DNA from: Acinetobacter sp. XS-4
Lineage (GTDB): Bacteria > Pseudomonadota > Gammaproteobacteria > Pseudomonadales > Moraxellaceae
Direction: 5' to 3'
Assembly (NCBI RefSeq): GCF_023920705.1
Contig: NZ_CP094657.1
Location: 310,001 to 374,000 of the forward strand
DNA length: 64,000 nucleotides
This document shows, piece after piece, positions 22,022 through 29,316 of this stretch; position 1 is the first letter of the stretch; each line of letters begins with the position of its first letter. The notes under the pieces were generated by a model. It saw nothing but the letters and a program-made list of their open reading frames with translations. It made no database searches and was not told the origin of the DNA. The translations under genes and the position numbers were made by a program.

Positions 22022-22612
22022 ATGAAAACGTTGAAACAATTTGCAATCGCAACGACACTTGCCAGTACCTTACTATTTTCGGGGTGTGGCTATAATACGT
22101 TACAAGTAAAAGATGAGGCAGTAACAGCATCTTGGTCTGAAGTACAAAACCAATATCAACGTCGATCAGATTTAGTACCAAACCTTGTAAATGTAGTAAA
22201 AGGTTATGCTAAACATGAAGAGCAGGTGTTAACCGAAGTAACACAGGCACGCTCAAATGTTGCGGGCTTAAAAGTTGATAAAGAAGTTTTAGAAGATCCA
22301 GCTTTACTTGAAAAATATCAACAGGCTCAAAGTCAGCTAACAGGAGCATTATCTCGACTGATTGCTGTGTCTGAAAACTATCCAGATTTGAAAGCCAACA
22401 CTCAATTCCAAGAATTACAAGTTCAGCTTGAGGGTACAGAAAACCGTATTGCAGTTGCCCGTAATCGTTATATTACAACTGTACAAGACTATAACTCATA
22501 TGTACGTCAATTCCCGCAGGCAGTAACAGCAAAAGTAATTGGTATGCATCCAAAAGCCAATTTCTCTGCAGAAGCTTCTGCACAACAGGCTCCAAAAGTT
22601 TCTTTTGATTAA
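22022..22612 (+). CDS. lemA: LemA family lipoprotein
   Basis: A 196-residue protein whose N-terminus ends LLFSGCGYN, a lipobox, so it is probably a lipoprotein. The LemA pattern follows: NQYQRRSDLVPNLVNVVKGYAKHEE, then helical coiled segments and FQELQVQLEGTENRIAVARNRY. LemA proteins have no settled biochemical role. Start is ambiguous: GAGG lies 11 bases from ATG 22022 and 5 from an in-frame GTG at 22016. It heads a cluster with two TPM-domain genes, a recurrent pairing. Confidence 0.88.
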   Translation: MKTLKQFAIATTLASTLLFSGCGYNTLQVKDEAVTASWSEVQNQYQRRSDLVPNLVNVVKGYAKHEEQVLTEVTQARSNVAGLKVDKEVLEDPALLEKYQQAQSQLTGALSRLIAVSENYPDLKANTQFQELQVQLEGTENRIAVARNRYITTVQDYNSYVRQFPQAVTAKVIGMHPKANFSAEASAQQAPKVSFD

Positions 22613-22636
22613 TTTAATAAATCAAAGGAGTGCCAT

Positions 22637-23722
22637 ATGAGAAAGATTATATTGCTTCAGGCTAAAAAAATTAAGGTCTTTATTGCGACCTTAATTTTGC
22701 TCTGTTGTGGTGTTCTTTTTCAGAATACGGCATGGAGTGAAAGTAATATTGCAACTGCTACTGATGAAACCGACACCATAGTAGCGGGCAAAATTATTCA
22801 AAAGCAGCAAAATCAAGCCACCGCATCTAAATCGGGTGAACAACCTGCTTCAAGTGTTACTGCTTCGTCTAAAGTCGCTAACGATATGGCAGATGGTGAG
22901 TCAATTCGTGGTTTGCCAACTTTAAATCAGCCTGTTATTGATCAAGCGAATATTTTAAGTGAGGCGGAGAAACAGCAGCTCGACCAAAAAATTCTGAGTT
23001 TATACCAACAAGGCAAAGCCCAAATTGGCATCGTTATTGTTCCAACTACGGGTCAAGAAGATATTTTTGATTATGCATTACGAGTGGGCGAGCAGTGGCA
23101 ATTAGGCTCAGCTAAGCGTGACAATGGATTACTCATTGCAGTTGCGGTAAATGATCGCCGTATACAAATTTTAACTGGATATGGTTTAGAAGGCATATTG
23201 CCTGATATTGTCGCAAGTCGGATTATTCGAAACCAAATTACACCTTATTTTAAACAAGCCCAATATGCGCAAGGTTTAAATGCAGGTCTTGATGAAATCG
23301 GAAGGATTTTAAATCTTGATCCGGAAGTCGCTCAGCAAGCGGCTCAAGATTTAAAAGAACGACAACATCAAGCCGCAGAAGAGCAACAGGCCAAACAAAC
23401 AACGCTCACAATGGCTCTATTTATTCTTGTTGCTGGAATTGTGGGTTCATTTATTGTAGGACGACCTCTTAGCGCATCTACTGCTGGTGTTACTGCTGCG
23501 GTAGCAGGTTTTGTAAATGGCGCAGGTCTAGTGACTAGCTTATTACTTGGTTTTGGAATCTTCTTTCTATTAATTACTTCTATTGCCCAACTTATTTTAC
23601 AGGCCATTTTGAGTGGCTCTGGCGGCGGCGGTGGACGTGGAGGAGGCTTCGGCGGTGGTGGGGGAGGCTATGGCGGCGGCGGTGGACGTTTTGGCGGTGG
23701 AGGTGCTTCAGGCTCATGGTAA
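22637..23722 (+). CDS. TPM-domain membrane protein with Gly-rich tail (YgcG-like)
   Basis: A 361-residue protein with an N-terminal signal or anchor segment (about 12-32), an unstructured Ala/Ser stretch, and a periplasmic TPM domain (about 90-240) beginning LPTLNQPVIDQANILSEAEK and containing IGIVIVP and NDRRIQILTGYGLEG. Two hydrophobic helices follow (about 255-330), and the end is a glycine-rich tail of GGGGG/RGGGFGG type. AAGGAG precedes the ATG. TPM domains are linked to photosystem repair in plants; the bacterial role is unknown. It overlaps the next gene by 7 bases. Confidence 0.88.
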   Translation: MRKIILLQAKKIKVFIATLILLCCGVLFQNTAWSESNIATATDETDTIVAGKIIQKQQNQATASKSGEQPASSVTASSKVANDMADGESIRGLPTLNQPVIDQANILSEAEKQQLDQKILSLYQQGKAQIGIVIVPTTGQEDIFDYALRVGEQWQLGSAKRDNGLLIAVAVNDRRIQILTGYGLEGILPDIVASRIIRNQITPYFKQAQYAQGLNAGLDEIGRILNLDPEVAQQAAQDLKERQHQAAEEQQAKQTTLTMALFILVAGIVGSFIVGRPLSASTAGVTAAVAGFVNGAGLVTSLLLGFGIFFLLITSIAQLILQAILSGSGGGGGRGGGFGGGGGGYGGGGGRFGGGGASGSW

Positions 23723-24276
23723 CAACATCAGAAACAACACAAATTATTACTCAGCCCAAAATTGAGGAATCTGTAGAACCGAGTCTAAAACGTTGGTTTA
23801 AACATTTATGTTATTTTCCGGCCAGTAGTCGTTATTTTTCAAAACAAGATAAGCAAATTATTGCTGATGCTGTACAGCAAGCAGAACAGGGGCATATTGG
23901 CGAAATACAAGTTGTAATAGAAGGTCATATTCCATGTTCGCAAGCCTATAGACAAAATACACGTTTACGAGCACAGCAGTTATTTGCAGAATTAGGCGTT
24001 TGGGATACTGCATTAAATAGCGGAGTATTGTTATACCTAAATTTATGTGAACGTACTGTAGAAATTATATTTGACCGTGGTATTAGAAATGCGACTAATG
24101 ATCAGGTCTGGCACCAGATTTGTGAGTCTATCGTTCAACAGCTTAAAGAACAACAATATCAACAAGCTGTAGTGATTGGTGTACAGCAAATTGGAGAGGT
24201 GTTGTCACATTTTTATGACGAAAACATGCCGGATCAATCCAATGAATTGGGAAATGCTCCAATTATTATTAATTAA
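23716..24276 (+). CDS. TPM-domain protein, second copy
   Basis: A 186-residue protein with a single TPM-like domain (about 40-165): FSKQDKQIIADAVQQAEQGHIGEIQVVIEG, GVLLYLNLCERTVEIIFDRG. Unlike the preceding gene it has no obvious signal peptide, transmembrane helix or Gly-rich tail, so it may face the cytoplasm. Its GTG/ATG start lies inside the end of the upstream gene, implying coupled translation with it. Function unknown. Confidence 0.83.
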   Translation: MVTTSETTQIITQPKIEESVEPSLKRWFKHLCYFPASSRYFSKQDKQIIADAVQQAEQGHIGEIQVVIEGHIPCSQAYRQNTRLRAQQLFAELGVWDTALNSGVLLYLNLCERTVEIIFDRGIRNATNDQVWHQICESIVQQLKEQQYQQAVVIGVQQIGEVLSHFYDENMPDQSNELGNAPIIIN

Positions 24277-24329
24277 GTTATTTTTTAAAAGTGTTCTGTA
24301 TCTCATAATTTTTAAATTTTTACTTTTTA

Positions 24330-24367
24330 AGGTGACTGACAAAAAATGTCACCTATTTATTTATTTT
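24330..24367 (+). terminator. Intrinsic terminator after the TPM genes
   Basis: A 7-bp stem AGGTGAC/GTCACCT with an 11-base loop is followed by a T-rich run. Confidence 0.65.
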
Positions 24368-24548
24368 TAAAGAGAATTTGCTCACAAAAACAAATATAAA
24401 GTTTGATAAGTTTTGTTTACTTTTTTTGATGTGTGATCTGTTATAACCAAAATTTATATGACGATTTTTGTCAGTTATTTACAGTGATTTTAGATTAAGT
24501 AAATTTTAAAATTAACATAAGTTTTTGTTTTATAAATAAAATAATAGT

Positions 24549-24563
24549 TGGCATGAATGGTGC
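24549..24563 (+). promoter_or_regulatory. Sigma-54-type promoter of pilA
   Basis: TGGCATGAATGGTGC keeps the -24 GG and -12 GC at the required 10-base spacing. Pseudomonas pilA is RpoN-dependent (with PilR), which makes this a plausible functional site. The start would be near 24575. Confidence 0.65.
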
Positions 24564-24626
24564 AATATAGTTAATAGCTGAAAAAGCTTATATAAAAACA
24601 TACATACAATCTTTGGGGAAAAGGCT

Positions 24627-25136
24627 ATGAATGCACAAAAAGGTTTTACATTAATTGAACTCATGATCGTGGTTGCGATTATCGGTATTTTGGCGGCAAT
24701 TGCAATTCCAGCTTATCAGGATTACACAGTTCGTTCACAAGTAACTGAAGGTCTGAATATGGCTGGTGGTGTTAAAACAGCTGTAAATGATTATTATACT
24801 GATGTAGGTGATTGGCCAGCTGATATTAAAGCAGCGGTTTGTGGTAAAAATGCTGCTACAGTTTGTGCTGGTGGTACCAATACAGATTATAAAGGTAATT
24901 ATGTATCACAAATGGATGTAGCTGATGGCGGCATTAATATTACGTATGGTAATAAAGCAAACTCAAGTGCATTGTCGACTAAAGTGTTGTCTCTAATTCC
25001 TGGTGTTGATGCAGCAAGAAACGTAACTTGGGTTTGTGGAAATGCGGCAAAACCACAGGGTGTAACATTAGCAACTAAGGCTACAAATGGTACAACGATT
25101 GATGCTAAATACCTTCCTGGTTCTTGCAAGAACTAA
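24627..25136 (+). CDS. pilA: Type IV major pilin PilA
   Basis: A 169-residue class IVa prepilin. The six-residue leader MNAQKG is cut before [10 protein letters not shown], with Glu at +5. The long hydrophobic helix ends near residue 30. Four cysteines (C72, C82 region and a C-terminal WVCGN ... PGSC pair) suggest disulphides, the last forming a D-region-like loop. It ends in ...SCKN, so it lacks the C-terminal serine that is glycosylated by TfpO in other Acinetobacter strains. Strong Shine-Dalgarno GGGGAAAAGG and sigma-54 promoter fit a highly expressed major pilin. Confidence 0.9.
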   Translation: MNAQKGFTLIELMIVVAIIGILAAIAIPAYQDYTVRSQVTEGLNMAGGVKTAVNDYYTDVGDWPADIKAAVCGKNAATVCAGGTNTDYKGNYVSQMDVADGGINITYGNKANSSALSTKVLSLIPGVDAARNVTWVCGNAAKPQGVTLATKATNGTTIDAKYLPGSCKN

Positions 25137-25150
25137 TTAATTTTAAAAGT

Positions 25151-25177
25151 AAAAAGCTGGATTTATTCCAGCTTTTT
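25151..25177 (+). terminator. Terminator between pilA and the accessory gene
   Basis: An 11-bp perfect stem AAAAAGCTGGA/TCCAGCTTTTT with TTTAT loop ends 13 bases before the next ATG. It should stop most pilA transcripts and lower expression of the downstream gene. Confidence 0.85.
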
Positions 25178-25190
25178 ATTTGGATTACAT

Positions 25191-25901
25191 ATGAGTAAAC
25201 GTATTAAGTTTTTTGTATTACATATAACTTTTTCAGTTCTGATTATTAGTTCATTGCTTTTCTTTATTTTTCTTATGTGGTATCCCTCGCCTTTGACTAA
25301 AGCAACTGGGTTAGAGCATATATTACTTTTATTAATTTTTATCGATGTCATTTTTGGACCTTTTTTAGGCCTATTAGTTTATAAAGAAGGCAAAAAAACT
25401 CTAAAATTTGACTTAGCAATTATTTGTATATTGCAAATTAGTGCTTTTCTCTTTGGGAGTTACCATGTATTTAAGGGAAGGCCAGTATGGATAGTTTACA
25501 GTGTCGATCAATTTGAATTGATACGCGATAATGAGATTGTATCTAAACCATATAAATCTTCTTTAACAGGGCCAAAATTTGTTGGTATTCAATACTCTCA
25601 AGATCCTAAATTGAAGCAAAAAGAAATGTTTAAAGAGTTATTTGAAGGTGTTTCTTTAACGCAAGATCCTCAAAATTATAAGGAACTTACTCAAGTAAAA
25701 CTACAAATACAAAAACATGCTCAAAACTTAAATCAACTAGAAAAATATAATTCTAAACAGCAAGTAAAAGAAATACTAAGAAAATATCCATCAGCTGATG
25801 TATGGGTTCCTTTAAAAGCTAATGCTATAGATATGGTCGTTTTAATGAATCAGAGCTCCGCTCAGGTTGTTAAAATTGTGGATCTAAGACCTTGGAAGTG
25901 A
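25191..25901 (+). CDS. TfpX/TfpZ-type type IV pilin accessory protein
   Basis: A 236-residue inner-membrane protein with three or four N-terminal hydrophobic segments (about 5-28, 40-62, 75-98) and a periplasmic C-terminal half. WYPSPLTKATG, IDVIFGPFLGLLVYKEGKKTLKFDLA and GRPVWIVYSVDQFELI are hallmarks of the TfpX/TfpZ/FimB family of pilin accessory proteins. In Pseudomonas aeruginosa such genes travel with particular pilin alleles and affect pilin presentation. The position right after pilA agrees. Low G+C fits a transferred cassette. Confidence 0.85.
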   Translation: MSKRIKFFVLHITFSVLIISSLLFFIFLMWYPSPLTKATGLEHILLLLIFIDVIFGPFLGLLVYKEGKKTLKFDLAIICILQISAFLFGSYHVFKGRPVWIVYSVDQFELIRDNEIVSKPYKSSLTGPKFVGIQYSQDPKLKQKEMFKELFEGVSLTQDPQNYKELTQVKLQIQKHAQNLNQLEKYNSKQQVKEILRKYPSADVWVPLKANAIDMVVLMNQSSAQVVKIVDLRPWK

Positions 25902-25992
25902 GAAATTGGATGAGAGAATACAAATAGGGCTTAATTCTTAGCATCCTCTTCCATGTATAATTCTCTCAAGTTTTGGTCTCTAACCTGTCACT

Positions 25993-27621
25993 ATGCAAGT
26001 ATTCTTCTTATTCCTCGCTGCAATCCTGTTAGGTTTTGCATGGTTGTCTCCATTTCACTATAGTCCTTGGGTTATGTTCTCAAGTGAAGTGAGTACTTTT
26101 GGGGCTGGATTATGCGTATTAGCCGCTCTAATTCAGCAAAATATTAAAATTCCTAGAGCACAACTATTGTTGCTACCATTTATTTTAATTCCAATGGTGC
26201 AGTGGGGTTTTGGTTTAGTTTTTGATTTGAGCACAGCCTTATTAAGTTCATTTTACTTGCTAGGTTTTTGGTTTATGGTCTTGGCTGGCTATAACCTGTC
26301 TTTGGATCAGCAAAAGAGAGATCAAATCTTTTCTGGTTTTAGTTTACTCGTAATTATTGTATCGCTTGTTACTAGTTTCATTGCCATTTGCCAATGGTTG
26401 AATATTGAGTCTCATATTCCCTATGTGCTTAAGCTACTGGGTAATCGTCCTTACGGTAATTTTGGTCAACCTAATAATATGGCAACCTTTTTAATTATTG
26501 GATTATTAGGGTGTTTGTATTTATATGAAAAGAATAAAGTAACAATCTGGTTGTTGCTGCCTTCAACGCTCATTATTTTATTTACGGTGGCATTAAGTCA
26601 GTCAAGAACCTCATGGATAGTTTTTCCATTCTTACTCATCTATTGGATGATTAAGCAGTTTAGAAAGCAAAAAAGATTTGGATTTGTTCAAGGCTTCTTG
26701 TGGTGCTTAACATTTTTCTTAATTGCTGGATTTATCTTACCGTATATTACTCAATTTATTGAATTCTCTACAAATACACAGATTACTGAAACAAGTACAT
26801 TTGTTGCTCGTGCAGGTTCGGGGCATGAACGTGTAGGTATGTGGATACAAATATTGCATGCTATAGCTCAGCAGCCATGGGCAGGGTATGGGTGGAGTCA
26901 AACTAGTGTTGCTGTAGTTGATAGTATTCAATATGGAACTGTACATGTATGGTTTAATAGTGCCCATAATGTACTGCTTGATTTAATTATCTGGAATGGC
27001 ATTCCATTAGCGACTGTAATCATTGCTTACTTTGCGTGTTGGTTCCTTTGGTTAAATCAACAGGCTAAAGAAACCATCTCAATTATAGCGATTATGATGG
27101 TGTGCGCTGTGTTTATTCATGCCATGTTCGAGTTCCCACAGCGCTATGCTTATTTCTTGCTTACCTGTGGTTTCTTGCTTGGTATTGTTCAGGCACAGAC
27201 TCCAGTACTCAAGGGAGTTGTACTTAATAAGCAACTTTTTCGCTTAATATGGGCAGCCAGTTTACTGCTTATTATTGCGATTTTACGTGATTACAATGTC
27301 TATGTTCTGAACAGTAATTTACTGTATAAGAATAAAAAGCCAAATGCAGAGTTTATGGGAAGCCGTAACATTTTTGTTTTAACGCAGTTTGAAGAGCGTT
27401 TAAAATGGATTGAGCTTAATCCAAAAACTAAATTACCTGAAGCTGATCTAGTCCGGTGGGGGAACTCGGTAAAGAATAAAGCAACTCCATATAATTTACG
27501 TAAATATGCAAAATTGCTGGCTTATAATGGAAAACCAGAGCAAGCAGAGCAGCAAATATTAATTTTAAAGCATCTCTATAAGCAAAAAATAACGCTACCA
27601 GAGTTATTAAAAGAAAAGTAA
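25993..27621 (+). CDS. pglL: PglL-type protein O-oligosaccharyltransferase
   Basis: A 542-residue polytopic membrane enzyme of the Wzy_C/O-antigen-ligase fold that moves a lipid-linked glycan onto serine or threonine of exported proteins in the periplasm. About eleven transmembrane segments; the periplasmic loop contains GSGHERVGMWIQIL, AGYGWSQTS and the conserved SAHNVLLDLIIWNG with its His, then EFPQRYAYFLL. In A. baumannii the general enzyme PglL lies near pilA. No Shine-Dalgarno is evident before ATG 25993. The pilin-specific TfpO is a homologue, but the pilin here lacks its target Ser. Confidence 0.85.
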   Translation: MQVFFLFLAAILLGFAWLSPFHYSPWVMFSSEVSTFGAGLCVLAALIQQNIKIPRAQLLLLPFILIPMVQWGFGLVFDLSTALLSSFYLLGFWFMVLAGYNLSLDQQKRDQIFSGFSLLVIIVSLVTSFIAICQWLNIESHIPYVLKLLGNRPYGNFGQPNNMATFLIIGLLGCLYLYEKNKVTIWLLLPSTLIILFTVALSQSRTSWIVFPFLLIYWMIKQFRKQKRFGFVQGFLWCLTFFLIAGFILPYITQFIEFSTNTQITETSTFVARAGSGHERVGMWIQILHAIAQQPWAGYGWSQTSVAVVDSIQYGTVHVWFNSAHNVLLDLIIWNGIPLATVIIAYFACWFLWLNQQAKETISIIAIMMVCAVFIHAMFEFPQRYAYFLLTCGFLLGIVQAQTPVLKGVVLNKQLFRLIWAASLLLIIAILRDYNVYVLNSNLLYKNKKPNAEFMGSRNIFVLTQFEERLKWIELNPKTKLPEADLVRWGNSVKNKATPYNLRKYAKLLAYNGKPEQAEQQILILKHLYKQKITLPELLKEK

Positions 27622-27627
27622 TAAAAA

Positions 27628-27655
27628 AATCCCCTTGTGCTCAAGGGGATTCTTT
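27628..27655. terminator. Bidirectional terminator between pglL and bfr
   Basis: A 10-bp stem AATCCCCTTG/CAAGGGGATT with TGCT loop lies between convergent genes, with T-rich flank on plus and A tract (T on minus) on the other side. Confidence 0.8.
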
Positions 27656-27664
27656 TATGAGAAA

Positions 27665-28129
27665 TTACATTTGACTCTGGATGTAATTTTCAATACCTAC
27701 ATTGCCAATAAGGTCAATTTGAGTATCTAACCAGTCCCAATATTCTTCTTCTTTTTCTAAAATTTCTTGAACAAGATCACGAGTCACATAGTCTTGTTCT
27801 GTTTCAGCGAGTGCAACTGCTTTTTGAATTGCCTCTATATTTTCTTTCACTTTACGAATATCACATTGCAGAACTTCTTCTGTATGTTGACCAATATAAA
27901 GTTTGCCTAAGTGTTGAAGATTAGGTAGGCCTTCCAAAAATAAAATACGTTCAATAATTTTGTCTGCATGTTTCATTTGACGAATGGATTCTTTATATTC
28001 AGCAGAGCCTAGCTGCTCAATTCCCCAATCATTAAACATGCGTGAATGTAAAAAGTATTGATTAATTGCAGTTAAATGATGATACAGCACTTGGTTGAGC
28101 TGATTAATGACATCACGATTGCCTTTCAT
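27665..28129 (-). CDS. bfr: Bacterioferritin with a degenerate ferroxidase centre
   Basis: A 154-residue four-helix bacterioferritin, colinear with E. coli Bfr. The haem ligand Met52 is kept (QMKHAD), and H54 and E127 remain. However the other ferroxidase ligands by E. coli numbering are changed: E18 is His, E51 is Gln, E94 is Val and H130 is Tyr. The subunit should therefore bind haem but not oxidise iron well by itself; it may co-assemble with a catalytic Bfr encoded elsewhere. GGAG lies upstream of ATG. bfd lies upstream on the same strand behind its own terminator. Confidence 0.92.
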   Translation of the reverse strand: MKGNRDVINQLNQVLYHHLTAINQYFLHSRMFNDWGIEQLGSAEYKESIRQMKHADKIIERILFLEGLPNLQHLGKLYIGQHTEEVLQCDIRKVKENIEAIQKAVALAETEQDYVTRDLVQEILEKEEEYWDWLDTQIDLIGNVGIENYIQSQM

Positions 28130-28286
28130 TGTAGCTACTCCAAAACAATTTCTGCCTCAATTCAATTAAGGCAATCTATGAAACCATTTTAGTGAACAAA
28201 TACTGATATGGCGAGTAATTTATAGAACAGCAAATGAAAATCGCAATCAAAAACAACACAATATTAGGAAAGGAGAGTTTCCAGCC

Positions 28287-28335
28287 AAAAAAAACCGCTT
28301 GAATGAGGAACTATTAACGTTCCGCAAAAAGCGGT
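28287..28335 (-). terminator. Terminator of bfd
   Basis: On the minus strand ACCGCTT...AAGCGGT encloses an inner GGAAC/GTTCC hairpin and runs into eight T residues, separating bfd from bfr. Confidence 0.75.
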
Positions 28336-28374
28336 GGAGGAGCTAATAAATACTGTTAAATGTTTATAATTCTT

Positions 28375-28569
28375 TTACGCAGCTACGGAAATACGAGCAG
28401 CGATTTCTGCTAATTCTTCATTAATAATAGCACGCGCTTCTGGTGCACAGCGTCCACAGCAAGTACCAAGATCAAGCAAATCACGAATTTCGCGATAGCT
28501 TTCAGCGCCATTTTCAACAGCGTCTTTAATATCTTGATCGGTAATGCCACGACACAAGCAAACGTACAT
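28375..28569 (-). CDS. bfd: Bacterioferritin-associated ferredoxin Bfd
   Basis: A 64-residue 2Fe-2S protein that reduces Bfr haem to release iron. Cluster cysteines are C4, C6, C38 and C41 (MYVCLC ... CCGRC), the Bfd pattern. ATG 28569 gives the standard MYVCLCRG start and has GGGG nine bases upstream; an in-frame TTG five codons earlier is not needed. A Fur-box array lies just upstream, so the gene is probably induced by iron starvation. Confidence 0.95.
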   Translation of the reverse strand: MYVCLCRGITDQDIKDAVENGAESYREIRDLLDLGTCCGRCAPEARAIINEELAEIAARISVAA

Positions 28570-28594
28570 GGGAGTGATCCCCAAATATAAATGC

Positions 28595-28623
28595 GATAAT
28601 TGATATTATTGATAATTATTATC
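28595..28623 (-). promoter_or_regulatory. Fur box upstream of bfd
   Basis: The segment begins GATAATTGATATTATTG and ends ATTATTATC; its best 19-base register (28605-28623) matches the Fur consensus GATAATGATAATCATTATC at 15 of 19 positions, with further overlapping hexamers. It lies 26-54 bases before the bfd ATG. Confidence 0.8.
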
Positions 28624-28677
28624 GTTTGTCAATGAAATTCATTTAAAATCTCATTTATTATTATTGGGATTTTGGAT

Positions 28678-28713
28678 AAAAAAAGACCACCTGAGCGGAA
28701 ATCTGAGTGGTGT
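28678..28713 (-). terminator. Terminator of ridA
   Basis: On the minus strand ACCAC/GTGGT with partly paired flanks closes a loop and is followed by seven T residues. Confidence 0.55.
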
Positions 28714-28788
28714 CCAGATTTTATACAAAGGTGGTTCATGATTTATAGTTAATAATTCAGCGAAAAATATTTAATATATTTTTATATC

Positions 28789-29172
28789 TTATTGATTAAT
28801 AACTACAATTCCATCCATTTCAACTAATGCATCTTTTGGTAAGCTTGCTACACCAAGAGCTGCACGGGCAGGATAAGGTTGAGCAAAATATTCACCCATA
28901 ATTTGGTTTACAAGTTGGAAATTTGATAAATCAGTTAGAAAAATATTGAGCTTGGCAATGTCTGCTAGAGAGCCGCCAGCAGCTTCACAAACCGCTTTTA
29001 AATTATCAAATACACGGCGAATTTGAGCTTCGATACCTTCTACAAGTTCCATACTGTATGGGTCTAAACCAATTTGCCCTGAAAGATATAACGTATTATC
29101 TACTAAAATAGCTTGAGAGTATGTGCCGATAGCAGCAGGGGCATTTTCAGTATGAATCACTTGGCGGGACAT
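28789..29172 (-). CDS. ridA: RidA family reactive-intermediate deaminase
   Basis: A 127-residue trimeric cytosolic protein that hydrolyses reactive enamine/imine intermediates such as 2-aminoacrylate. Motifs include [18 protein letters not shown], the binding arginine in [24 protein letters not shown] 29172 was chosen because AAGGAGAACCAA directly precedes it; a longer reading adds 11 residues without support. It lies downstream of spoT, the order seen in several gammaproteobacteria. Confidence 0.92.
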   Translation of the reverse strand: MSRQVIHTENAPAAIGTYSQAILVDNTLYLSGQIGLDPYSMELVEGIEAQIRRVFDNLKAVCEAAGGSLADIAKLNIFLTDLSNFQLVNQIMGEYFAQPYPARAALGVASLPKDALVEMDGIVVINQ

Positions 29173-29316
29173 TTGGTTCTCCTTGATTAAATCTCTTTCC
29201 ATCATAATCGATGATCGGTTTGGACAAAAGTATCATCGATTTAACTGATTAAGTGGATTTGGAAAGTTTGATTTTGTTAAAGAAACATAAGCCTGACCAA
29301 TAGCCCTTGTAAAGAC

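Larger units (their letters stand above)
24277..24626 (+). other. 350-base gene-free region upstream of pilA
   Basis: Very A+T-rich. It contains the terminator of the lemA-TPM cluster (24330-24367) and a sigma-54-like promoter for pilA (24549-24563), leaving a 5' leader of about 50 bases that ends in TTGGGGAAAAGGC before the ATG. Nothing else was identified. Confidence 0.6.

Noticed and set aside
23600..23722. GGC-rich repeat at the end of the first TPM gene as a possible DNA repeat element
   Set aside because: It encodes the normal Gly-rich C-terminal tail of YgcG-like proteins, so the repetition reflects protein sequence.
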